This document shows positions 7,946 through 15,160 of a stretch of DNA of 64,000 nt, one piece after another. The DNA comes from Paenibacillus protaetiae (GTDB taxonomy: Bacteria; Bacillota; Bacilli; Paenibacillales; Paenibacillaceae), in the NCBI RefSeq assembly GCF_004135365.1, contig NZ_CP035492.1:1426001-1490000 (forward strand), given 5' to 3'. Within the stretch, counting starts at the first letter, position 1. Each line of letters begins with the position of its first letter. The notes under the pieces are model-generated. The model ran no database searches. It was not told the origin of the DNA and was given only the letters and a program-made list of their open reading frames with translations. Both the position numbers and the translations under genes were made by a program.

Positions 7946-9178
7946 CTACGCTCTGCGGAATGCCAGCACTGCGTTTACGCCGCCAAAGCCGTACGAATTC
8001 GAGATGGCTGCATCCGGCCTCTCCGGCCGCGCAGAGCCGGAGACGAGATCAATTTCCGCCTCCGGGTCGGGCTCCGTCAAGTTTGTAGTAGGCGGCAGCC
8101 AGCCGTTGTACATGGACAGCAAAGTAATAGCCGCCTCAATCGCGCCGGAAGCGCCAAGCGGATGGCCGTACAGCCCTTTCGTGCCGCTGACGGCAACAGG
8201 GCGGTCGCCGAACACTTGGCGGATGACGCGCGATTCCGTTACATCGTTCAGCAGCGTTGAAGAGCCATGCGCGTTAATGTAGCCGATATCGTCCGGCGAC
8301 ATATCCGCCGAAGCCAAAGCAAGGCGCACCGCACGGGCGGCCTGGCTGCCGCTGGGCAGCGGAGCACTCATATGAAAAGCGTCATTCGTCAAGCCAAAGC
8401 CTGCCACTTCGCCGTAAATGCGCGCCCCTCTGGCACGGGCATGGCGTTCCGACTCCATGACGAGAACCGACGCTCCTTCGCCCATCACAAAGCCGTCGCG
8501 GTTTTTATCAAACGGGCGGCTGGCGCTGTCCGGCATCTCATTGCGCGTAGACATCGCCCTCAGCATATCGAAGGCGCCGAATGAAAGCGGCGCAAGCGGC
8601 GCCTCCGCCCCGCCGGCGATCACAACATCCGCTTCTCCGCGGCGGATCGCCTGCATTCCTCTGCCGATTGCCACCGCTCCCGATGCACAGGACATCGCGT
8701 TTGTTTCATTCGGGCCTGTAAAGCCAAACTCCATTGCCATATTGCAGGAGGAAGCTCCGCCAAATACTGAAAATCCAAGCGTTGGCGAAACGGAGCGGTA
8801 ACCTCCGCTGTAATAATTGCCGCATTGCTCTTCGGCATATGAGATGCCGCCAAGCGCGCTCCCCATAAAGATGCCTACACGTTCCGGTTCGATGGACGTT
8901 GGCAGGAAAGCCGCGTCGCGCATAGCCAGCATACCGGCCGAAACGGCAAGCTGGGAATAACGGTCCATCCGGTGCGCCCTTTTCTTATCCATGTATTGCA
9001 GCGGATCAAAATCTTCGATTTGAGCTGCTATTTGGCTCCGAAGCCCTTCCGGCACAAACCGGTTAATCGCTTTCACTGCACTTTTGCCGGTTTGTACGCC
9101 ATCCCACAGCTGCTTCACCCCCGTTCCAATTGGTGTTACCGCCCCGATTCCGGTTACAACGACCCGCTGGTCTGCCAT
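7946..9178 (-). CDS. FabF-like beta-ketoacyl-ACP synthase
   Basis: Decarboxylative Claisen condensing enzyme of the KAS II type. The catalytic triad is intact: Cys164 (MSCASGAVAIG), His304 (INAHGSST) and His339 (GLYGHPLGASG), plus Lys334. At 410 residues it is full length. The active-site segment SCASG differs from the TACATG of housekeeping FabF, suggesting a specialised role. AGGAGGG precedes its ATG. It is the last gene of a four-gene operon with a SRPBCC protein (25-nt overlap), FAD oxidoreductase and methyltransferase, so a secondary lipid or polyketide pathway is more likely than bulk fatty-acid synthesis. Confidence 0.88.
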   Translation of the reverse strand: MADQRVVVTGIGAVTPIGTGVKQLWDGVQTGKSAVKAINRFVPEGLRSQIAAQIEDFDPLQYMDKKRAHRMDRYSQLAVSAGMLAMRDAAFLPTSIEPERVGIFMGSALGGISYAEEQCGNYYSGGYRSVSPTLGFSVFGGASSCNMAMEFGFTGPNETNAMSCASGAVAIGRGMQAIRRGEADVVIAGGAEAPLAPLSFGAFDMLRAMSTRNEMPDSASRPFDKNRDGFVMGEGASVLVMESERHARARGARIYGEVAGFGLTNDAFHMSAPLPSGSQAARAVRLALASADMSPDDIGYINAHGSSTLLNDVTESRVIRQVFGDRPVAVSGTKGLYGHPLGASGAIEAAITLLSMYNGWLPPTTNLTEPDPEAEIDLVSGSARPERPDAAISNSYGFGGVNAVLAFRRA

Positions 9179-9651
9179 ATGCCAGTTCCCTCCTTCTGAT
9201 GATGAGCCTGTTTGATTTGCCGCGCCAGCCCCGCGAGGGTCTGGTCCGCGATATGATGGACAAAGATCCGGCCGATGCCATTAGCCGCAAGCCTTCTCAG
9301 CAGCGGCGGCTTCATCCACTGATGAATGATGCTCACCTTTACTCCGCCGTCTGTTTCCTGGAAACGCCACTCCACATCCATGCCTTTCGTAACGCCTTTG
9401 ATATGCCGGTAACGGATGACCGGAAGCGTACGGTTCACTTCCATCGTGCTTACCCACCATACCGGCCAGCGCAAGTTTCGGAATGCACGCACAGCCGCCA
9501 TCTCCACGATCCCGCCGTCTTCGCCGCTGCCTTGGCGGAAAGCCGTCCTCCGGTAATGCGATAGCCGCTCCGGCCATAACTCCACTCTTGCAGCCAGCTC
9601 GACGGCTTCGGCAAGCGGACATGAAAAAATTTTTTCATTATAAGTAAACAG
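9154..9651 (-). CDS. SRPBCC (START/polyketide cyclase-like) family protein, apparent CTG start
   Basis: The frame encodes a START-fold small protein: FTYNEKIFSCPLAEAVELAA then ELWPERLSHYRR, the classic first strand and helix of polyketide-cyclase/dehydrase proteins, and ending in a long amphipathic helix. The first ATG/GTG/TTG in frame is the GTG at 9585, which would delete strand one. The frame is open back to a stop at 9691, and the only sensible start is CTG at 9651, placed 10 nt after AAGGAG. This gives 165 residues. The gene begins 28 nt after the oxidoreductase stop and overlaps the ketosynthase start. A competing ATG at 9638 is in another frame. Confidence 0.72.
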   Translation of the reverse strand: MFTYNEKIFSCPLAEAVELAARVELWPERLSHYRRTAFRQGSGEDGGIVEMAAVRAFRNLRWPVWWVSTMEVNRTLPVIRYRHIKGVTKGMDVEWRFQETDGGVKVSIIHQWMKPPLLRRLAANGIGRIFVHHIADQTLAGLARQIKQAHHQKEGTGIWQTSGSL

Positions 9652-9679
9652 GTTGAATCTTCTCCTTCTTGTCCAAAAG

Positions 9680-10825
9680 TCAGCAATCGCCTATCCAAGA
9701 GGCAAGCTTGCCGCTTAAACGCGGCGATGATACAAGTCCCCGGATAGCGGAATGCCACAGGTACGGATTGCGGCTTCCCCACTCAATTAGCCGCTGCAGC
9801 CTGAGACCCGGGGCAAACGCCGCTTGCCGCTCCCGCTCGTATTGCTGCAGCGGCTGCCTGAAGCCGCCGGCAAGCGCTTCCATGATCCGGAGCGCAGCCA
9901 TTTCGGCGCTTCGGACAGCCCGGTAAATCCCTTGGCCCGTTAGCGGGTCATAATAACCCGCGGCATCGCCAACAAGCACCAGCCCCGGTACAGCAGCCGC
10001 TTTCACCGGCCGGTCAAACGGCCCGCTGGCGAGCACTTCGCCCTCGATTTTGGCGTGCGCCAGCTTGGCTGCAAGCCTTGGGGAGCGGCTGGCAGCCTGC
10101 AGCATAAACGCCGCCTTGTCGCGGGCGGCGGCTGCCGCAGTGCGGCCGGGCATGGCGACAGTCATATTCGCCAGCCCGCCGCCAAGCGGCGCAACGCCAA
10201 TGACGAGCTGCGGCTCCACATGCAGCTCTACCCGGTCGGCCAGCCCTTCCGCATGGCCGACCCGCGCGGTAAAAGCGGCCTTGCGCAGTTTGCCGGCAGC
10301 GCCAAGCCCGGCACTCCGGGCGGCGGCGGAGCGCAAGCCGTCCGCGCCGACCACAAGCCGCGCCTGCAGTGCGAACGGCGCGCCTATATGGGTGAACCGG
10401 CCGTATACGCCGGTTACCCGGTCTTGTTCATCGCGCAGCAAGCCGTCTACTCTGGCGCGCTCCTCGAGTACGGCGCCAGCCTCGCAGGCAGTGCGGACAA
10501 GCCGCTCGTCAAGCAGCTCCCGCCGGCAGCATACGCCGTACCTCCCGGCGGGAAACGATGCCTGCAGCTCTATTTTCCCGCTGCCGAGGCTCCAGCCTCT
10601 TACTATGCTGCCTTCCCATGTTCCGCCTGTTTGCAGCAGCTGCTGCACAGGTACTCCGGCCCTGGCCAAAGCAGCAACGGCCCCGGGATTCAGCGATTCT
10701 CCGCATGGCTTTCGCTTCGGGAAAACACCGGCTTCCAGCAGCCGGACGCGGCAGCCTTGCTCCGCCAGCAGCTTTGCTGTCATGCTTCCTGCCGGTCCTG
10801 CGCCGATAATTATAACGTCATCCAT
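9680..10825 (-). CDS. FAD-dependent oxidoreductase, geranylgeranyl-reductase-like
   Basis: Flavoprotein of the PHBH/geranylgeranyl reductase superfamily. The N-terminal dinucleotide motif is IIIGAGPAGSMTAKLLAEQG, followed by KPCGESLNPGAV, and the second FAD motif VLVGDAAGYYDPLTGQGIY is near residue 285. 381 residues, full length. Its ATG overlaps the methyltransferase end by 8 nt (ATGGATGA), showing tight coupling. It may hydroxylate or reduce a lipid, quinone or polyketide product; the substrate is unknown. Confidence 0.85.
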   Translation of the reverse strand: MDDVIIIGAGPAGSMTAKLLAEQGCRVRLLEAGVFPKRKPCGESLNPGAVAALARAGVPVQQLLQTGGTWEGSIVRGWSLGSGKIELQASFPAGRYGVCCRRELLDERLVRTACEAGAVLEERARVDGLLRDEQDRVTGVYGRFTHIGAPFALQARLVVGADGLRSAAARSAGLGAAGKLRKAAFTARVGHAEGLADRVELHVEPQLVIGVAPLGGGLANMTVAMPGRTAAAAARDKAAFMLQAASRSPRLAAKLAHAKIEGEVLASGPFDRPVKAAAVPGLVLVGDAAGYYDPLTGQGIYRAVRSAEMAALRIMEALAGGFRQPLQQYERERQAAFAPGLRLQRLIEWGSRNPYLWHSAIRGLVSSPRLSGKLASWIGDC

Positions 10826-11543
10826 GACCGACTAACGCCAGCCGGAACGGAAAATGTTTATGTACTGAAGCGCCGGCAATGCCAGCCTGCCTAAGCAGTT
10901 CCCGCGCCTCGGAAGCCGTATAGGAGCGGCGGACTGACAAAGGCCCGTCATGCCTGGTGACGGGGCTTCGCCAGACTAGCCCTGCCAGCAGCTTCGCCGA
11001 CCAATACGCCAGGCGCCTCCGTTCCAGATCGGTGACGATCCATCCGATGCTGGCGACACGGTTCATTTCCGACAGCAGCTTCACCGACTGCTGCTCGTCG
11101 AGATGATGCAAAGCAAGGTTGCAAATTGCAATATGAAAGCTGTTATCGTCGTATGGAAGCGCCGTTCCGTCCGCTTCCGACACTTCAATTTCCGGGTAGC
11201 CGGACGTACGTTTGGCCGCAAGGGCAATCATTTGCGGATGGATATCCACACAGGAGATCGAGACATGGCGCCCGCGAAGGCCGCGCCAGTTCAGCAGGGC
11301 AACGGGGATATCGGCAAGCCCGGTTGCCACATCCAGCACCCGGACCTTGCCCCCGTCAACTTTCGCAACCATTTTTTCCATATGGGCATATAATGCCGGA
11401 TTGCCGCCCAAATAGCGGTTCACATGCCATACTTCGCGCAAACTGCGCTCCAGCTCCGGCAGTTCCAGCTCGGCTTCATCCAGCCATTCTTTGGCATATT
11501 CCCTCTTCACACACATTTCGCCCTCTTTCATTTCACATTCCAT
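10818..11543 (-). CDS. SAM-dependent methyltransferase, class I
   Basis: First gene of the four-gene operon. Motif I is VLDVATGLADIPVALL near residue 70, and the post-I acidic residue is in CVDIHP. Motif II/III is HIAICNLALHHLDE. The N-terminal NRYLGGNPALY segment resembles that in methyltransferases next to type III polyketide synthases. ATG at 11543 has AAAGGAAA; an internal ATG at 11516 with GAGGGCGA is an alternative start. Likely O- or C-methylates the product of the operon. Confidence 0.82.
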   Translation of the reverse strand: MECEMKEGEMCVKREYAKEWLDEAELELPELERSLREVWHVNRYLGGNPALYAHMEKMVAKVDGGKVRVLDVATGLADIPVALLNWRGLRGRHVSISCVDIHPQMIALAAKRTSGYPEIEVSEADGTALPYDDNSFHIAICNLALHHLDEQQSVKLLSEMNRVASIGWIVTDLERRRLAYWSAKLLAGLVWRSPVTRHDGPLSVRRSYTASEARELLRQAGIAGASVHKHFPFRLALVGHG

Positions 11544-11691
11544 TTTCCTTTATTGTTATTGTTTTCCTTTTATTTTATCCAGCAAAGCAAAAAAAGAAGT
11601 AAAACCGATTTATGAACTATTTTTCATCAAAATATAGCGCAACCCCGGCGCCTTTCCCGGCGTTTAACTGTTTATTAACGGGAGGAGTGTG

Positions 11692-13623
11692 ATGGAACGT
11701 TTTATGCCGCCGCAACTACAGAAAATACTGATCGCCCTGCTCATGATCCCGCTTCTTGGGACTGCCGCTCCGACGCTTCATGCAGCCGCATCTGCGGCAA
11801 CCAATTACCGCGTATACCAGAACGACAAGCCGCTTAAGGAGTTTGCAGCCGAGCAGCAGGCCATCGCTTATGCCAAAGGGTATGCCTACAGCCATGTGGA
11901 GCAAATTACGGGACGAGCCTGGGTGTGGGACAACTTTCCGCGCTACAAAATTTATCAGGCGGGAACTTCGAAGACGGCTTGGGAATACCGCACTTATTCG
12001 GAGGCGTTGGCCGCCGCAAGCAAAATGTCCTACGTACATATAAGAGATTTGCAGCAGCCGGGATGGGTTTATAATTCTTATCCGCACTTCCAGCTGTATC
12101 AAGGCACAAACACGAAAAACAGCTGGGGATTCGCTACGCTTGCGGCCGCCAAGCAGGAAGCGAAAAAATGGGGCAATGCCCACATTATCGACCTGGATTC
12201 GAATACGTGGGTATGGGATAACTTGACAGCACAGCAAAAAACCGCCCAGCGTGCAGGCAGCAAAAACTTTGTGATCGTTAAAGAAAACATTTCTGGCGCA
12301 TCGGACAGCTATTCGTTTTTGTACGATGCCATCCAAGCTGCGAATGCATCCGGTTCAGCCAATGTATATGATACGTCCACAGGCAAAGTTGTCTTCTCCT
12401 CGTATCCGACCTATGACGTGCTGCAAAACGGCAAGCCGATCCAATCGCTGATCAGCTTGACGAAAGCTGTTGCTTACGCCCAATATTACGCCAACAGCGA
12501 AGTGGTCCATAACGGCGAAACATGGTGGACCAACATCCCTTACTTGACCGTCCTCCAGAACGGCAAAAAAATTAACGCCTTCTCTACCCGCGAGGCCGCT
12601 GTGAGCTATGCAAAAGGTTACGCTAACAGCGCCATTCAGACCGCTGACGGGCGCATGATTTGGAGCAATGCCAAATCGCTTGTATATTTAGGCTGGAACG
12701 GCGAAGTGGCGAACCAGACCGTACTGGCGCAGGCTTCCGCTACGCAAAGCTTGTCCATTGATTCGCCGACATGGTTCCAGCTCGCCGCTTCTGACGGCAG
12801 CCTGACGGATACATCGGATGGTTCCGTCGCCAAACAGCTGAAGGACAGCGGCATTCAAGTAACTCCGCTGGTCCATAACCAGTTCGACAAGGCGATGACG
12901 ACCGCATTTTTAAAAAATAAAGCGGCGCAGACGAGCTTTATTAACGCACTGACGGCCAAGCTAGTATCGCTTGGCGTGTACGGTGTCAATCTCGATTTTG
13001 AAAATATGGCTGGCAGCGACCGCGCCGCTTTCACGGCCTTTGTCTCTTCTCTTGCCAAAGCGGTGCATGACAAAGGGCTGAAGCTGTCGATTGATTTGCC
13101 GCGCGGCGACAAAAGCTGGAACGCCCAAACGGCCATCGACCAGCAGGCGCTGTCGGGGCTTGTGGATACCGTCATTATTATGGCTTATGACGAGCACTGG
13201 AGCGGCAGCGATACCCCCGGTTCAGTAGCCGGCCTTGCGTGGACCGAGGAAGGGATCAAGCAGTATCTCGCTTACGGGGTTCCGCGCAGCAAGCTGATGC
13301 TTGGCATTCCTTTTTATGTGCGGGAATGGCAGCTGGACGGCAGCGGCAAGCTGATCAGCAACCGCGCGGTGCTGATGAAAGATGTGAGCACTTTGATTGC
13401 TTCCACCGGAGCCTCCGGCATTCAGGACCCTGTATCCGGCCAAACGAAATATACGTATAAGAAAAACGGCTATACGTATATGTTTTGGGCCGAAACGCCG
13501 GAAACGACTGCAGCTCGCATCAATTTAGCCAAAAAATACGATCTGGCAGGCGTAGCCGCCTGGCGGCTCGGTTACGAGCAGCCTGATTTGTGGACGATGA
13601 TGCTTCGCATGAAGCAGTCTTGA
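11692..13623 (+). CDS. Secreted GH18 glycosyl hydrolase with N-terminal repeat modules
   Basis: Signal peptide (residues 1-30) is followed by about six degenerate modules of roughly 50 residues up to residue 345. Each has a pattern like YxVYQNGK, then EAxAYAKxYANS, then a VWDN/WSN-type end. The C-terminal 300 residues form a GH18 barrel: the catalytic DxE is in VNLDFENM (Glu about 437), with IIMAYDEHW and a final GVAAWRLGYE. GH18 enzymes of this kind cut peptidoglycan or chitin. ATG at 11692 has GGGAGGA 6 nt upstream; the GTG just before it is less likely. 643 residues. Monocistronic, ending at terminator 13634-13668. Confidence 0.88.
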   Translation: MERFMPPQLQKILIALLMIPLLGTAAPTLHAAASAATNYRVYQNDKPLKEFAAEQQAIAYAKGYAYSHVEQITGRAWVWDNFPRYKIYQAGTSKTAWEYRTYSEALAAASKMSYVHIRDLQQPGWVYNSYPHFQLYQGTNTKNSWGFATLAAAKQEAKKWGNAHIIDLDSNTWVWDNLTAQQKTAQRAGSKNFVIVKENISGASDSYSFLYDAIQAANASGSANVYDTSTGKVVFSSYPTYDVLQNGKPIQSLISLTKAVAYAQYYANSEVVHNGETWWTNIPYLTVLQNGKKINAFSTREAAVSYAKGYANSAIQTADGRMIWSNAKSLVYLGWNGEVANQTVLAQASATQSLSIDSPTWFQLAASDGSLTDTSDGSVAKQLKDSGIQVTPLVHNQFDKAMTTAFLKNKAAQTSFINALTAKLVSLGVYGVNLDFENMAGSDRAAFTAFVSSLAKAVHDKGLKLSIDLPRGDKSWNAQTAIDQQALSGLVDTVIIMAYDEHWSGSDTPGSVAGLAWTEEGIKQYLAYGVPRSKLMLGIPFYVREWQLDGSGKLISNRAVLMKDVSTLIASTGASGIQDPVSGQTKYTYKKNGYTYMFWAETPETTAARINLAKKYDLAGVAAWRLGYEQPDLWTMMLRMKQS

Positions 13624-13633
13624 TAATTAGATG

Positions 13634-13668
13634 AAAAAAAAGGGGGGCGGAATGCCTCCCTTTTTTTT
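13634..13668. terminator. Bidirectional terminator between GH18 and cohesin-SLH genes
   Basis: A8-GGGGGGC pairs with GCCTCCC-T8 around a short CGGAAT loop, with one G-T wobble. The A and T tails allow use on both strands by the convergent genes. Confidence 0.85.
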
Positions 13669-13720
13669 ATGTCCTTGCTGCGGTTCCAGGATTGATGCAA
13701 CAAACAGGCAGCCCCCTTGC

Positions 13721-14941
13721 CTAAAGCAGAGCGGCCAGCCGGTTGAGCAGAACCGCAATTTCGGCGCGGGTTGCATATTGTTGAGGAGCCAGCTTGTCGG
13801 CCGATACCCCCTTCATCAACTGCAAGCTGTACAACAGCTGCAAATCATCCGTTGCCCAATAGGAATCCGGCACATCGGTAAAAGGCCACTGGCTTGCTGA
13901 CGGGCTGCCTGCCATGCCCGATGCCTTCAGCACGCGTGCGATAATGGCAGCTATTTCCGCTCTTGTAACCGGCGCATCCGGCTGAAATACATTTTGGCCG
14001 TTGACGGTTGTTCCTTGTACTAAGCCATAATGGGCTGCTGTTTCAATATAGTCATAATACCAAGCGGTTTTGCTGACATCCGGGAACGCCGGCGTTTGCT
14101 GCTGCACCATATCCAGGTGAAGGGCTACGACCGCTGTTTTTGTAAGCTCCGCTCTCGTCATATTGCGCGACGGCTCGAAGGAACCGGCTGCTGTGCCTTG
14201 CATTACTTTTCCTACCGACAAAGCGGCTATGGCATCCGACGCCCATGTGATCGAATGAATAGCTTCGAAATCACGGTACGCCTGCAAAGCCTGCTCTGCC
14301 GTTACGGTTGTTCCTTTGGCGGATGGGGCATCGCCTATGTTTTCTTTGTGCTCGTCCGCTGCCGCCGAACCGCTGCCTGCTGCTGAAATATGGACAACGG
14401 GGCTGTTTATCGTATGTATGATATTAACGCCGGGGTTATTTTCTTTGATGATAAGCGATTTGGCCAAAATCAGCTTGGCGTCGCCTTCTTTCAGCGCTTT
14501 AAAGCTTACCGTTCCGACTTTGCCGTAACCTGCAAACAGCAAGCTCCCCTTTTTGGCCGTGATTTGCGATATGGTGATATTGCCTGCAGCAGCGTCAAAC
14601 TGATTGGCGAGCGTCATCGGGCTGGCCGCCTGCTGGAACACATTAGGCTGCAGCGGTACGGACGCTGCCGGAATAACAGGCTGCAGCAGCTCCGGATTAT
14701 AACTTAGCCGAATTTCGTAACCTTCGATATCGCTGTAATCGCCTGTAAAACCTTGGAGCCATATGGCAGCTTCAAATGTATCGCCGGTTTTGACGCCTGC
14801 AGATGAGACTGCTATGCGCACATCCGGAAGCTTCGCCGATTTGTCCGCCGCGTTCGCTTGACTGCCGCCAGCAACAATTGTATAGGTAAGCTGCAGCGCC
14901 ATGCATGCAAGCAGCGCCTTTGCCATCCACTGTTTTTTCAT
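13721..14941 (-). CDS. Cell-surface protein with one cohesin domain and three SLH domains
   Basis: Predicted secreted (signal peptide 1-31). Residues about 38-195 form a cohesin-like beta sandwich: VRIAVSSAGVKTGDTFEAAI, YEIRLSYNPELLQP, NPGVNIIHTINSPVVHIS. A linker leads to three SLH repeats (about 230-285, 290-345, 350-406) with typical FPDVSKTAWYYDYIETAAH and VTRAEIAAIIARVL. SLH domains bind pyruvylated secondary wall polymer, so this looks like a wall-anchored cohesin similar in layout to anchoring scaffoldins such as OlpA. The upstream co-directional gene encodes a dockerin-bearing protease, its obvious candidate partner. 406 residues. Confidence 0.87.
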   Translation of the reverse strand: MKKQWMAKALLACMALQLTYTIVAGGSQANAADKSAKLPDVRIAVSSAGVKTGDTFEAAIWLQGFTGDYSDIEGYEIRLSYNPELLQPVIPAASVPLQPNVFQQAASPMTLANQFDAAAGNITISQITAKKGSLLFAGYGKVGTVSFKALKEGDAKLILAKSLIIKENNPGVNIIHTINSPVVHISAAGSGSAAADEHKENIGDAPSAKGTTVTAEQALQAYRDFEAIHSITWASDAIAALSVGKVMQGTAAGSFEPSRNMTRAELTKTAVVALHLDMVQQQTPAFPDVSKTAWYYDYIETAAHYGLVQGTTVNGQNVFQPDAPVTRAEIAAIIARVLKASGMAGSPSASQWPFTDVPDSYWATDDLQLLYSLQLMKGVSADKLAPQQYATRAEIAVLLNRLAALL

Positions 14942-14970
14942 TGACCTATCCCCTGTCTTTTATGGATGGA

Positions 14971-14999
14971 AGAGGATAGACTTTTCGCCTATCCTCTTT
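14971..14999 (-). promoter_or_regulatory. Inverted repeat in the leader of the cohesin-SLH gene
   Basis: AAGAGGATAG and CTATCCTCTT (10-bp arms, 9-nt loop) lie about 30 nt before the ATG on the minus strand. There is no U tract in that direction, so a leader stem-loop affecting RNA stability or translation fits better than a terminator. Confidence 0.4.
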
Positions 15000-15050
15000 C
15001 CAGCCACAGTTAGTCTGTAGCACGGAAGTTGCATCCTAGCTTATCTAGTT

Positions 15051-15160
15051 GCAGCTTCAAGGTACCCTGAAGCTGCTGCCTCACTTTACCAGGTGCAGCT
15101 TCAGGGTGCCCTGAAGCTGTTGCCTCACTTTATCAGGTGCAGCTTCAGGGTTCCAAAAAG
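15051..15160. repeat. Two and a half 44-bp tandem repeats, each holding a palindrome
   Basis: Units begin with GCAGCTTCA at 15051, 15095 and 15139, an exact 44-bp period. Each full unit contains GCAGCTTCA-xGGTxCC-CTGAAGCTG, able to form a hairpin, followed by TGCCTCACTTTAxCAG. The third copy is cut short right at the protease stop codon (15161). They lie between two co-directional genes, so they would be transcribed as a row of stem-loops. Confidence 0.85.

Noticed and set aside
9636-9638. ATG as start of the SRPBCC gene
   Set aside because: Wrong frame for the START-fold sequence and too far from the AAGGAG site; would need an indel.
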